From NCBI GenBank assembly GCA_033816765.1, contig CM066299.1, positions 558,001-622,000 of the forward strand: DNA of 64,000 nt, written 5' to 3'. The DNA comes from Nothopassalora personata. Its lineage: Eukaryota > Ascomycota > Dothideomycetes > Mycosphaerellales > Mycosphaerellaceae. Below are positions 1 to 10,932 of this stretch, piece by piece. The position numbers were made by a program, and so were the translations under genes. Position 1 is the first letter of the stretch. Each line of letters begins with the position of its first letter. Under the pieces are notes generated by a model. It had not been told where the DNA came from, searched no databases, and was given only the letters and a program-made list of their open reading frames with translations.

Positions 1-1748
1 CTACGCCCGGTTGAGCGATGCAGAACAAGAAGCAGATCCCCGAGATCGACTTCACTCTAGAAGGCGTCGAGACGGTTGCAAAATCGCAATGACAACAAGA
101 GTGGCAGGAGCCAGGAAGCGACAGTGGAGAGGCGCAAGCATGTACCAGAGCCAGTCACTACCTTTACCATGACGAGAAGAAGTACGGCCCTCCGAACAAC
201 CACACTAAGCAGCACTGTTCATAATCTTGTCGCTTAACATCTGATCTTTTTCCGTTTACAACCTGTCTGTCCCACGATGCTTGACGCCCAGCCATGACGT
301 GCTGTGCTATCCATACAGTGACCATTCAAGGCGCCGTAAGCTTACCTCAATACATCATGATCTGCCTCCGGCACGAGCGAGTGGCTTTGACCGAAGTACA
401 AGATCACATATGTGTACAACAAGGATTGCACTTACTGTCGACAGCGTTTTTCCACGGCGTGGTTCTCATGCACGTCTCTGTAAAATGGGTGGACTTTGGG
501 CCCGGAGCTGGCTTTGCGTGCACAGAGGCGTACCAATGGGCCCGGCAACAACACTTTCCGCTGTGACATCGCCTGGAAGGTTCTCAATCGCCGCTGCCTC
601 ACGAGCTACTCGAGATGAGTTATCCAAGCGCACGGTGAGGCCCGTTCGAGGTAAATGCTACTTTCCACTACGCGGCCGTGTCATTCTTCGTCTTCGCAGG
701 AGCGGAATTTCACACACGGTGCTGCTTCTTCACCTTTTTCCCGCCAGCGCTTGATTGTACACGAAGGCGGGGCGAATATCGTGAGCACCTTTTGTAGGAC
801 GCCTCTGCTTCTACGTCGCGGGTATAGTTGTCTTCACCCTTCTCGCCACAGACCTCACGCTACCTCACGCCGCCTTACGCATCAACCCCCTCACCCACTC
901 TCTCTGCACACCCTTCTTCTCCAACTCCTTGCCCTTTGGCGCAGAGGCTGATGAAAAAGTAAAAACGACACGGAGTGCCGACCAATCCCTACCAAGGCGG
1001 CGGGCGCCCCATGCTTGTAAGTCGGATGACTTTCTCGAGTCCAGGTGCTGCCATCACCTGGACTTACCACTGCTGCCGCTGCTGGATCAATAGACTCAAG
1101 GGTCAAGGGGGTTCTCACCGAGTGCCCGAAGGCGAGTTTGTTGGTGTTGGGGGCACGTACCCCATGGTTGTCGACTTGAGAGGGGAAAGGGAGAAGGAGC
1201 GAGGAGGAAGAAGGACAGCTTCTCATAGAACGCTGTGGAAGGGTCGAGGCGCTAGACGTGCTAGCGTGTGTGAAGTTGCGCGAAGTGCAACGGCTGTGCG
1301 TGCATTTCAAGTGATGGTTGAAGGTATTTGATGGGCCATTTGATGGGTCTGGAGGCAGTGAAGTTGCTCGGAGTGAGAATGTGGCGTCATGCCATGGTCA
1401 TAAGGTCATCTGCGAGTGTTGACTTCACTTTTAGTGTGGGCAGCAAGGTGAGCTAGTGGTTTGAATGACGTGTGAAGAGTTGAGCGAAGAATTGGCTGGA
1501 GTCTGTGGTGCTAGAAGGAGCAGCAGCGTAGCTTGAACGTTTATCTTCCTGTACGAACAGTCGAGATAGGTAGGGCATTGAGGCTCTCGCGTGTTTTTAC
1601 CGTCAACACATTGCTTGGAGCTGTGCTTCTTATCTCGTTCGTCTTTAGCAGCATTGCCCCCTTGTACCGTCCGCACTTCCATGGCAATAAAGTGACTGAA
1701 GCTCTAAAAGCCAGGCGCAGGTGTAATTCAGTGATGCTACAGCTGCGG
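1..1748. other. No convincing gene; unassigned DNA
   Basis: Both strands contain open frames up to 157 codons, but they are rich in Arg and Ser, overlap each other, and show no recognisable domain. At 18-92 a short frame ending in TGA (residues NKKQIPEIDFTLEGVETV and a few more) follows a CAG and could be the last exon of a gene lying off the left edge; this is a guess. A 10-bp inverted repeat lies at 1038-1064 and is listed separately. Confidence 0.4.
1038..1064. repeat. Perfect 10-bp inverted repeat (hairpin)
   Basis: AGTCCAGGTG at 1038-1047 is followed after a 7-nt loop by CACCTGGACT at 1055-1064. The arms are perfectly complementary. A GTAAGTC lies just before it on the plus strand and another is formed on the minus strand, so it may mark splice-site-rich repeat DNA like that further right. 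No function can be assigned. Confidence 0.5.
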
Positions 1749-2114
1749 TTACGGGCTGGTATCGGCCTCATTATTGATCAAGGCCAAGGCAATGGCAGAT
1801 GTATGAGAGGAAGATCTCTCGGATCCAGAAACTGTAGACCTGTAAGGCAGAGGAAGCGTAGAGACACATAGTGTCCTAATTCCAGAGGTCGATCTATGCG
1901 TCCAGAACCCTGTTGCCGATATAAAGGCCGGTCTTGTGAGAGCTGCAAAAATTAGTTGGTTCAGATCTGCAGCTCCCGCTCGAGAGCTGCTGCGCGAGAC
2001 TTGCAACTCCTTCGACTTCTGAACTTCTGCCCCAACAACAGCAACTTCAGAAGATCGATCACTACCCTTGTCAGGTCTCGATTGTTTTGACATCATCCTT
2101 GACATCTTCACCAT
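1749..2114 (-). CDS. Possible small Ser-rich hypothetical protein
   Basis: A 121-codon frame beginning at an ATG (MVKMSRMMSKQSR) and ending at 1749. The frame stays open upstream to 2216 but without an earlier ATG. The product is basic and Ser/Arg-rich with no recognised domain or signal peptide. It is listed because the plus strand offers no competing frame and the amino-acid composition is less skewed than the usual antisense shadows. It could still be chance. Confidence 0.25.
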   Translation of the reverse strand: MVKMSRMMSKQSRPDKGSDRSSEVAVVGAEVQKSKELQVSRSSSRAGAADLNQLIFAALTRPAFISATGFWTHRSTSGIRTLCVSTLPLPYRSTVSGSERSSSHTSAIALALINNEADTSP

Positions 2115-2433
2115 CGAGTCGAATCGAAGAGCAAAAGGAACATCCGTAAATATGGCGGACAAGAAGGTCGCCACTGGTTGCAGTCCGCTCGTCCATCTTG
2201 TATTATGGGAGAGCAACGCCGGGCGGCAGAAAACTGGTGGGTAGACGCATTGGTGGGTCTAATTACCTCAACTAAACCATCTCACCCATCACCATTGCTT
2301 GGAGAAGCACGACCTTGATCGGCTATAGACCTTCATTCACCCATCCCAGATGATCAGTGACGGGTGTGACACTTCGACATGTTCATGGCTGACCTGTTTC
2401 CCCCTCATAGGTTATTATACGCGCAAGGACACC

Positions 2434-3366
2434 ATGAAGATAATCACATTCATCCCGGACGACGAAGCGGCCGCGCCACTACTGAATCGACCCGAGGAAA
2501 GCGCAGCTGCTCCAGTGCCACTTTCACTGCCACCGACGCTCGACCAAGAGAGCCAGAATCCCGAACTCGGGCTGACATTGCTACTTGGCTTGACAGAAAA
2601 GCCGAGCACAAAGCAGTATGTCCTGGTTCCACAAAGAACTCGTGCTGAATGAGACGTTCAAAACACAAGCCACACAGCCGCGACAATGCTTTTATTCGCT
2701 CAAGCTCGACAATATGTCAACTCTGGCTTCGGCTACAAGCAACCGGTCCGCTCACAGGCACATCACGACGGACATATTCTGTCGATCAAGAAGGCTCGTC
2801 GTGCTCGTCCACGCACACCAACGCCCGGAAAGTACTGCGGCCCACTGGAGAAGATGAATTAGAAGAGACAGGAAGTGCTCATTAAGTCAGACAGCCGAGT
2901 CCGCCACAAGGTATCGGTGCTATTAACAGAGCGAGGCTGAATGATGAAGAAGTCTGTCGGTCTGACGCCAGCTCCAAGCAGTCTCTCACCATGCGATCGG
3001 TCTGACCGACCTAGTTTCACTCACTACCACCACATCACCCAGAAGCACCACCAGAGTTGCACAGAACAGAAGACCAGCAAATGCCCGTGTTCAGGCCCAA
3101 GAGAAGTCTTTGAGAAGCATGCGAGAAGATCTTGGCCACAGAAGATTCCATAAAACGGGAGACGAGGTTAAGGACAGATTGAGAAGTGCAACAGCTCAGT
3201 TAAGGTAGAACCGTCACTGGACAGCGATACTAGAGCAAGTTTGGGTCTTCGATTGTATCAAGCCGCGTATCGACAGGCTTACGACCACCTACTTCTTTAT
3301 GATGTCTCCTCGAGTCCAGTGTACGTCGTCATACTGAGCCCTGTGCTTATGAAACACAGTCCATAG
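2434..3366 (+). pseudogene. Decayed multi-exon gene of unknown function
   Basis: The start is an ATG in a good context (CACCATGA) at 2434. Exon 1 runs to 2615. A 54-nt intron (2616-2669, GTATGT...AAG) preserves phase, and exon 2 (2670-2910) reads through a motif with FGYKQPVRSQ and KKARRARPRTPTPGKYCGPL. A 61-nt intron follows (2911-2971; GTATCG, branch CTGAC, CAG), and exon 3 continues in phase through basic sequence (QAQEKSLRSMREDLGHRRFH). Two lesions break it: an in-frame TAG at 2860-2862, after which the frame stays open to the next donor, and a one-base frameshift near 3206, after which sensible coding sequence (LGLRLYQAAYRQAYDHLLLY) runs to a TAG at 3364-3366. No family was recognised. 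A 58-aa ORF ending at 2862 could be mistaken for a complete gene. Confidence 0.5.
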
Positions 3367-4686
3367 ACGTGGAATTCCTGCTCGGAGACTACCATTATTG
3401 ATGCATTCTGCCTTTGACATTGCCAATTATGGCCTTGTCAAACGTCATCGTGTTATTCTATGCTGCACACTGCTCGCCTCGCGTCAGACGACATAGCATC
3501 CATCCTGTAATGGAGCCAGCAGCACACTTGTTCCATATTACGCTCCAAGCTCTCTCTCGCCGTGATCTTTCAAATCCTTCAATCAAGCACCATGCTCTCA
3601 CAATTAGCCATTCCATCGCACCGCATCAGAGTCAATAGTACTAACATCTCACGACGCAATTGACCGCACAGCCATGTCTTTCTCCCTCATGCCCTGTACG
3701 CCCAGTGACCAGCCGCAACACTCGCATCGACATCGAGCTGCGCACTCCTCTCTTCAACTTTGCACTTCGCTATGCCGCTGCGTTGCCGCAGTCCAACGCC
3801 GGCTTGAATGCCTTGCGGCTCGAAGGCCGAGCCCAAGTCAATGGTTGGATTACACCGTGGGCAATGCATTCAATGCCGCGTAGAATACGGCGAATTTCGG
3901 TGGCCCCATAGTGAGTGCGTTCATCTTCTTGGTCAGGGAGCACTTAGAGCCGATCCGTATGTTGGTGATTCGAGGACTTGTCAGCCGAGATAGTAGGCTG
4001 ATGTGTCGGCGAGTGGCATGACAGCTTGTGGGTAATACGGCTTTAGGGGTTTGGGTATTGCTGTGATAGGGCAGTGTTCTTTCAGTACGGGAAATGGCGT
4101 TCGGAGACCTGTGGTCATTGGTAGCATAGTTCTTGCTCTTCAGAGTCAAGTGTCCACAGACAAGCGGTCTTGGGCTCTCATTCTTCTACTCTATAATCTT
4201 TGAGCTCAACGACCTCGTTCTAGTGAAGCTGTCAAGGCGACCAATCTGTCAATGGTGCTGGTGCCAGCTGAGTGCTGCTGCTGGCGGGTATCACTTCTCA
4301 ACGCACCGCCCAGAGTGCTGCTGGTCCAAATGACGTGGAAGATCAGAGGAGTGATGCTCAAAGAACACTGTGCTGTGAAAGGAAGAATGAGTGAGGGCGT
4401 GCAGCGCGCCGACCGTCAAGAACGTCCAAGCACAGCAATATCGCGCGCGTGACTGCCAGCGGTATCCTCCTTCCCTCCGCATTAAGTACGAGAGTGGCGC
4501 CAAGCACTACCGGAGCCATGGTATAAACGCCATGCAGCAAAGCGAGCCGAGTCAATGATCTGAAGAGGCGACCGAGAGTCCTTAGAAGGACTTCTATGTC
4601 TCGAGTTAGCTACAATGTCGCCGAATGCGGTGCCGTCTTTGTTCCTACTAACCTCGAACTTTTCCAACTTCGCCTGGCCTTCGCCC
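3367..4686. other. No assignable gene
   Basis: Short plausible frames exist: a 31-codon ORF at 3400-3495, a frame at 3660-3911 with a segment like FNFALRYAAALPQSNAGL, and a 99-codon minus-strand frame at 3850-4149. They overlap and conflict, no splice pattern joins them, and none shows a known domain. The stretch probably contains gene remnants like the one just upstream. Confidence 0.35.
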
Positions 4687-5061
4687 CTACTTTGTCGTTC
4701 CGTTAAAGACTCTCTTCCACCCGCGCGACATTCTCTTCTTCAACGAGCGCCAGGCCTTCTTGCTCGTGTTCTTGATGCGCACAGGCATCGGGTCCAGGGC
4801 GGAGTCGTGCGCGTCCGCCGGGCGATGCTTGGTCTCTGCTGATGTCGTCTGCCGATTGGGTGTGTAGGCAGGAAAGTTGACGGTCGGGGCGGTAGGAGTA
4901 GCGCTGCTGATCACCTCGATGGTGCCTAGGTCCAGCTCCACGTCGTTGTAGAGTGCGGTGGATGGGCGGTTGGCGGTGTTGTTGGCCATGCTGCTTGGTC
5001 TTGTGGTGGAGCGTGTTGCTTGGGGCGATGATGTGGCTTCAAATCGGGAGAGGAAGGACAT
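4687..5061 (-). CDS. Small hypothetical protein with basic C-terminus
   Basis: An uninterrupted 124-codon ORF starting at ATG (MSFLSRFEATSS). Residues 1-40 are Ser/Thr/Asn-rich and look disordered; a mid-section contains LYNDVELDLGTIEVISSA; the last 25 residues are strongly basic (KKAWRSLKKRMSRGWKRVF), which could form an amphipathic helix binding membrane or nucleic acid. There is no signal peptide. It is single-exon and divergently oriented to the gene on its right. No family was recognised; the even composition and lack of a competing frame favour a real gene. Confidence 0.5.
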   Translation of the reverse strand: MSFLSRFEATSSPQATRSTTRPSSMANNTANRPSTALYNDVELDLGTIEVISSATPTAPTVNFPAYTPNRQTTSAETKHRPADAHDSALDPMPVRIKNTSKKAWRSLKKRMSRGWKRVFNGTTK

Positions 5062-5336
5062 GTAGCTTGCATTCCGAGGACTCGGCGATGTGATGGGTGG
5101 TGGTTGCGGTAGGAAAAGCGATCAGTTAATGTTTTGATAATAGAAGTTCTGCCTCAGGAAGCTTGCCCACAAACACATTCAGCTGCCCCACAAGCCTAAT
5201 AACTTTGCCCTGTTCACTCGACACAACGTCAGCATCATGCAGTAATCTTTCCTTTCCACCTGTTCTTCATGTTCCTGATCCTTGTGACAATACCCGCTAT
5301 CAAGCAGGCTGCGCCGCTCTCTTATTGCATCAGAAT

Positions 5337-5676
5337 ATGCGCTGGCTTCTGCGATCCCTACAGCCACAACACCCACATGCCATCCTCAGAAGACGGCAGA
5401 CAAGCATCAACCGTAATCCCGGATATTCTTCTTCAAACCAAAGGGTAAGTTGGGCACCCAGATTCTCAAGTCTGACACAGATCGCGGGCTAACATTGCCA
5501 AGTTACCCGATGCTCTAAAGCACCTCTCGCCCCAGCGCGCTGAGCGCCATCACGAACATAATTACGACCGTCACAAGTTCCATCGAAAGCTCATTGGGCC
5601 TCTTGCGCGCTCTATTCTTCAACTGAGAAGTCCCATCCTTCCCAATCGCCGCTTTTGGTCAACAAAGAACGAATAG
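5337..5676 (+). CDS. Small two-exon Arg-rich hypothetical protein
   Basis: Exon 1 (5337-5444) starts at the first ATG of its frame (MRWLLRSLQPQHPHAILRRR). The intron 5445-5502 is a textbook fungal 58-nt intron: GTAAGT donor, GGGCTAAC branch, AG acceptor. Exon 2 (5503-5676) continues in phase with a His/Arg-rich segment (ERHHEHNYDRHKFHRK) and ends FWSTKNE-TAG; about 93 residues. The Arg-rich, acid-free N-terminus resembles a mitochondrial presequence, but this is only suggestive. Reading beyond the TAG stays open for a further 39 codons, so this may be the damaged 5' end of the micro-exon gene that follows. Confidence 0.45.
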
Positions 5677-5695
5677 GCCTCGACCGGGAACACAG

Positions 5696-8600
5696 CATCA
5701 TCTATCGCCGATACTGAGCGCCACGGCCAGGGAACGCGTCACGCAGACAGTACACGCACCCTCTTGGGCACGAGACGAAGACTACGACGACTCTGACGGT
5801 GGCTCAGGTACGTGATTCATTCATTCCCTCCCGTCCTCAACGCGAATGATGATAACGCCGTATTTTGGCACCCGACGCGACTTTGCCAAACACATCACAA
5901 AGACGAGGCATGCTCGTTGCAACTCAGCTTCTCAAGCGTCAGACACCAGGTGTCCTTAGACGGCGGGAGTGATCACATCCTCTTGAGAAACTTTGAACAT
6001 GATGAGCATCTTCGCTGAGCCCGAAGAGCTGCCCTTGACGCTGATTATGGCACATTTGACGTCCCTCTCCCTCGCGCACGCAACGAGCATCAAGTTACGA
6101 GACCCTGCTGACATCTATCTCTTCAGTACATCGCCGGAACCCTCCTCTCATCTTCATCATGCGGTAGACCTCCCTCTTCTCAGTGACTGTGCCCCCATCA
6201 AGATGACGATTCACTCGTGTCCTGCCCCATCGTGCGGCAGTGGCCACGGAGAGCACGACATGCACGTCGCGAGTCCCGTCGGAATATTATCTTGGTCCAA
6301 TACAACGAGAAGGAGAAAAAAGCAGCGAGAAACATGAACATGAAAGCATGGCGCGACATCGGACTTGACGAGCTTCCGCTGTGACAGAATCGAGACGACT
6401 TTCCACGGAAGAAACCACCTACTCCAACAAATACAGACACCAGCATGAGATTTCACTGACATCGATCCCGGACAGGCCGATGACGAAGGCAGAGCGCAGC
6501 TCACCCACAATACAGCACGGTAAGCATGTTCCCCCAGACCAAATCCCGACTGCATGATGACACACCCCGTCTTTCGGTAGCACTGGCAGCTGGTGCAACA
6601 GAAGAAGATATCGCCCGGCGCGAAGACCTGTGGCCTTACTTTTACCCGAGAACCAGTCGAACAACCGAATGCCTCTTATTTTTCGAGGCTGATAACAAGC
6701 TGCATCGCTGTCTCGACAGGCTTCGAAGGGCTGTCTTCCTGACGACACTCCCACAATCTGATGAAGCACAACTTCCAGACCACGAGCTGGAAACTGCTTT
6801 CAGGATAGCTGCTGACACTTTCCTTCCACAGGCTGGCATCATTCCGCGGCACCGCATCACCCTGGGTAAGCCATTTCCCCAACCCCCTACCCGCACACCT
6901 GCAAATGATGAACACGACGTCCTACCTTCACAGCTCATGGGAAAGAGGGTCATCTGAGAGATCAGCATGCACGTCGCGAGATTTCCAACCACGAGAGAAA
7001 TGGAGATGCCGAGGGCAAAGAGACGGAATCATGTGAAGTGCATGGGCCATAGAAAATTGCCGGGGGATCTCGAAGGGCAGCTGCATTGAAGACGGACCAC
7101 ATCTGACGCTTCCCGCTACCACTCCACCGCGGTGACGTTGTCGGAGACCGCTGCTAAGACCTCTGCTTGCAGGATTCATCGTGCTGGTTGGCGCCGGTGC
7201 TGACCTGGATGGTAAGTCCTTCCTTGACGTCCTCTTTGCTACCACATATGATGATCGGTCAGCGCCCTGAGAGCAAGACACCTCCGATGACTGTCTCATC
7301 GACGATCGACAAACATACGCACGCTATCGCAGGTCTTCTTCGCAAAGGACAGTGCTGACGTTATGATGTGACAGACTCATGGACCGACTGCTGCCTCCCT
7401 GGACGCTCTCCCTTTGGCAAGTCGATCGCCTTCGTTACTCCTCACTTTCGCGACGATGATACTTGTGCTCCCGAGCCTCTGCGAGCATGGTCGGAGACTC
7501 GATGTCGACCTTCGGCATGCTACCGACGGATGGCGAAGACAGTACTAAGATCAAGGCTTGCCCGTTGCGAGACCTGGAAACAGCACCCCAATATGGATCG
7601 AAAGGCGCCCCTTGACGACCGATGCACCAGCTCTGATCTTCCCCCTCGACCATCGCTATTGATGATCGTAGTAGCGAGGGCAAGTGCTGATTCGCGAGAT
7701 CTCCAGGTCCCAGATCACCAGCAACAACTCACCAACATTGCTCCAGGTAAGCTGCCCCTCCACTACACCATGATGATCCTCTATCCCCCTGCCCCCCAGG
7801 AAATTCTAACGATTACCCGAGCAGTATGCTGACTGTGCGTAAACGACAGAAGACAGCTTGAGTCGCAACAAGCAGCCCAGCGAGAAGTTACGCACCAAGA
7901 GCACGCCTTGACTTTTGGATCCATCGCGGTGAGTCTTCGTGCTTGGCATATTTCCTTCTCACCTCCCGCCAGGATGAACAACTCAAATACACGACACTTG
8001 CAGAAACAGCTCGTGCATGATGTCAAGAAAGAAAGAGCTTCTGACCGGCGCATTTCTGCGTTCTGCATATCCTTCCAAGCGTGAGCTCGGCCAACTTCGC
8101 TGACGACGAGCAGATGTCCAGCCTTGTCGCCCGGATCAAAGCATCTCCAGGTAAGATCCCTCAAGCATCTCGTACTACCTCCCACCACCAAGATCATGGA
8201 AGCTGCCGAGGCGCCGATGGCTGGCTCATGCTGTTGACACGAAAGCATTCTCTGAATCCGAATTTCTCTCCGTCCCTCGACGCCCTGCGCTTTCGACCGC
8301 ACTGGCTGACGATGTACAGACATCTGGAAGAGCCTGAGAGCCACGAAGGAGGAGAATATCAAGGCAAGTCCACACCGACTGGTTCCTTGCCTCTGCCAAA
8401 ACGATGAGGATCCGAGCTACCATGATGCAGAGTACTGCCTGATGTGACGAAAAGCATCGTTTCTGATCCGCGATTCCACCAGTCTCCGATCGAGCCAGAG
8501 GCATCTCAGATGCACTCGACTGACGTTCTATGGGCTCACCGACTTGCAATCCGCCAAGACGGCGGTAGTATGCACTTCCAAGCATCCGGCAAGTCATCCA

Positions 8601-10908
8601 CCCCATTTCCTTCCCATCTTCCCACATGATGCCGAAAGTGCTTCCTGGGAAAGCCCTGAAGCGACAACGCGGAATTCCTTTCGATCTCTGATGCTCGCGA
8701 CCCCTCAATCGACACCAGAACACATTGCAATGATTCAAGGCTAACTTCTCGCAGACGTCCCACCAACTCACAACTCCCCTTGGCCAGTACGTCGGCACAT
8801 TGCTCGTCCAAGGCAAGTAAGCTGCTTCCATCTCCATCGCCTTCACCGGGAATGATGATCTGTCCATCTCTCTAGGCATCATACCCTTTCGTCCGGGAAA
8901 GCCTGCTGACAAGAGACACCATCTGATCCCCAGCTAGCCAACAGCGAGCTCGAACTTGGTCCATTTTGCGCTGCTGACCGATCTGACAGCTCCAGGGGTA
9001 CCACTCGTCACTCATTCTGCATGACCAGCGAGCAAAGGCAAGTCACAAGTCGCCCGCTCCATCGCCATCACATTCTCCATCACGGGAATGATGATCTGTC
9101 AATCTCTCTAGGCATCATACCCAGGCGTCCGGGCATGCATGATGACACAAGACACCATCTGATCTCCCCCCCCCCCATTGAACGCACATCTCGAGCTGAA
9201 GGGTCCGGACATTGCTGACATCTCTTCCAGGACCAAGAACCACACCCGTCAATCATCCCAAAGACCAGACAGCCAAGGCAAGTCTCAAGGACCACCTTCC
9301 CTCCCTATCCAACATCGGTGTGATGATATTGAAATCTCTTTGGTCAACATACCCAGGCGTCCGGGCATGCCTGATGACAAAACACCATCTGACCTGCAAA
9401 CACTCGCCAGCTCTGCCTCATACCATTTCTCCGAGCTCAGCTGACAACTCACAGGTCGAGAGTGTCACCCGTCGATCGCCTGAAGGCACCACGGAGACGA
9501 GGCAAGTACTATCTTCCCCTCGAAACCTTCTTCCTCATCGTCAATACCGGCATGATGATACGTCCATCGATCTCTAGGCATCATACCCTTTCGTCCGGGA
9601 ACGCCTGCTGACAAAAGACACCATCTGACCACACATCTCTTCTGCCTCCACTCCACCTCGTCATCAACCATCGGGCAAGGCTGACCTTCGACAGAAGCGT
9701 AACACATCTCTTTCGGGTGATTGCGATATCCGCAGATTCCGCCTTCTCAAGTGCCCCGAAAGCCACGTTCTGGTGGTCTTCGATCTCTGGTCACCGCCAA
9801 TGTCCTCTCGCCCTCGAGAAGAACCTCCCGAGCAATGCTAAGCCAGGAGAGAGCCACGACGTCTCCTCGATTCCCCACGAGCCGGCGAGCCAACAAGCTA
9901 TCGTCGGACCGTGTTTTCTCTCGGAAGCGCACGAGCCCAAGCTAAGTCTCCCACCCACTCAATTCATCACAGTCCGCAAACCCACGTGATGATGAATTCC
10001 TGTCTGTGTGCAAAGGTATCCCGAACGGATGCCGACGCTGACATTGTTCTTCTTTTTCTGACCACCACCATTCGTCTCCCCCATCGTGCAACAAAGCTTC
10101 AAGAACGATCGCTGAAACCGAACAGATTCAACGCACCACCCCGAAAGCCGACAAGCCCACACATCAAGCCAAAGTGAGTCTCCATCCCTCGAGTCCTCGC
10201 GAGCCATATACCCGCATGGATGCCAAAGTTGGATGTAGGCAAAGACATCCTCAGATGCCGATGCTGGCACCTTTCAATCTATGATCGGCAATCTGCCTCG
10301 CTCAACATGACCAAAGCCCCCAGAACAATCACCGACATTGAGCAGATGCAACGCGAAATGTCAAGCGCAAAAAAAGGTCCACGCCATAAATCAACGTAAG
10401 TCTCGATCCCTCGGACCCAACTCCAGCCTGCCATGATGATATCACCAGACAACAACGTTTGTGTTGAGAAAGCACGGTCTGAGCACCCTCACTCATTACC
10501 CAACGAGCCGACACATCTCTCGGGCAGCGCTGACAAACAGCAAGCCACACCCCTTGCTTAACTGATCCAGCAACAGAGGTAAGTCCATGCTCCCCCTCAC
10601 ATCCTTATCAGCCCACTCCTGCAATGATGATCAATGTCCGACGAACATCTGGTAAACAGGGGCTGAACGCGCCTCGGTCTCTCTAAATATGGCATAAGAT
10701 GGACACGATCTCAGCCCCTTTATTCCTGCGAATACTCGAACCCGTTCTTCTGTGCAAGCTTACGCTGACAATACCTGCCAGGCCGAATGTCAAGGCTCGG
10801 TGCATGCTCTTGGTCGTGCCCCTGTTCTTTCCATCCGGCGATTTCTTCTTGGGACTGGACATGTATGCTGGCGGCCGCGTGACACAGCCCATTGGCAAAA
10901 CTGTGTAG
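5696..10908 (+). CDS. Candidate micro-exon gene (about 20 tiny exons)
   Basis: Exon-like segments, each bounded by a branch/acceptor (CTGAC or CTAAC, then AG) and a GTAAG or GCAAGT donor: 5696-5807, 6127-6163, 6476-6519, 6832-6865, 7173-7211, 7375-7416, 7707-7746, 7850-7928, 8005-8081, 8115-8151, 8320-8363, 8483-8588, 8755-8812, 8996-9037, 9231-9277, 9455-9501, 9695-9940, 10126-10173, 10346-10395, 10541-10578, 10782-10908. Most are 34-58 nt. Open frames join across many junctions (7707 to 8081; 8115 to 9277, reading for example VARIKASPDIWKSLRATKEE across 8151/8320), but a unique frame through 8996-9501 was not found and the start is unclear. The last segment ends RVTQPIGKTV-TAG. Nearly every spacer has ATGATGAT or a close variant about 35-50 nt after its donor. 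The product is unknown. Short exons are often open by chance, so the architecture, not the translation, is the main evidence. It could instead be a decaying repeat array. Confidence 0.4.
8813..9694 (+). repeat. Four recent tandem exon-intron units (~220-240 bp)
   Basis: Units beginning at 8813, 9038, 9278 and 9502 share, in order: GCAAGT; a C/T-rich stretch; AATGATGAT or similar; a core reading AGGCATCATACCC then CGTCCGGG; a TGACA followed by ACACCATCTGA; and a final GCTGAC with CAG, followed by an exon-like segment of 42-47 nt. Copies at 9278 and 9038 also share CCCAGGCGTCCGGGCATG. Units further left and right keep only the splice-like signals and the ATGATGAT motif, so these four appear to be the youngest duplications in the array. 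Confidence 0.7.
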
Positions 10909-10932
10909 TCTCAGTCGACCTCAGCGGCTGAG

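Noticed and set aside
281..754. 157-codon plus-strand ORF
   Set aside because: Arg/Ser-rich, overlaps other frames, no domain or splice support.
3850..4149. 99-codon minus-strand ORF
   Set aside because: Reasonable composition but conflicts with equally good plus-strand frames and has no supporting feature.
8226..8912. 228-codon minus-strand ORF
   Set aside because: Antisense to several plus-strand exon-like segments with strong splice signals; skewed composition.
9170..9179. Poly-C run
   Set aside because: A short homopolymer of no clear meaning, probably slippage or a sequencing artefact.
8813..9694. CRISPR-like direct repeats
   Set aside because: The units are long (220-240 bp), imperfect, and contain eukaryotic splice signals; there is no repeat-spacer pattern and the genome is fungal.
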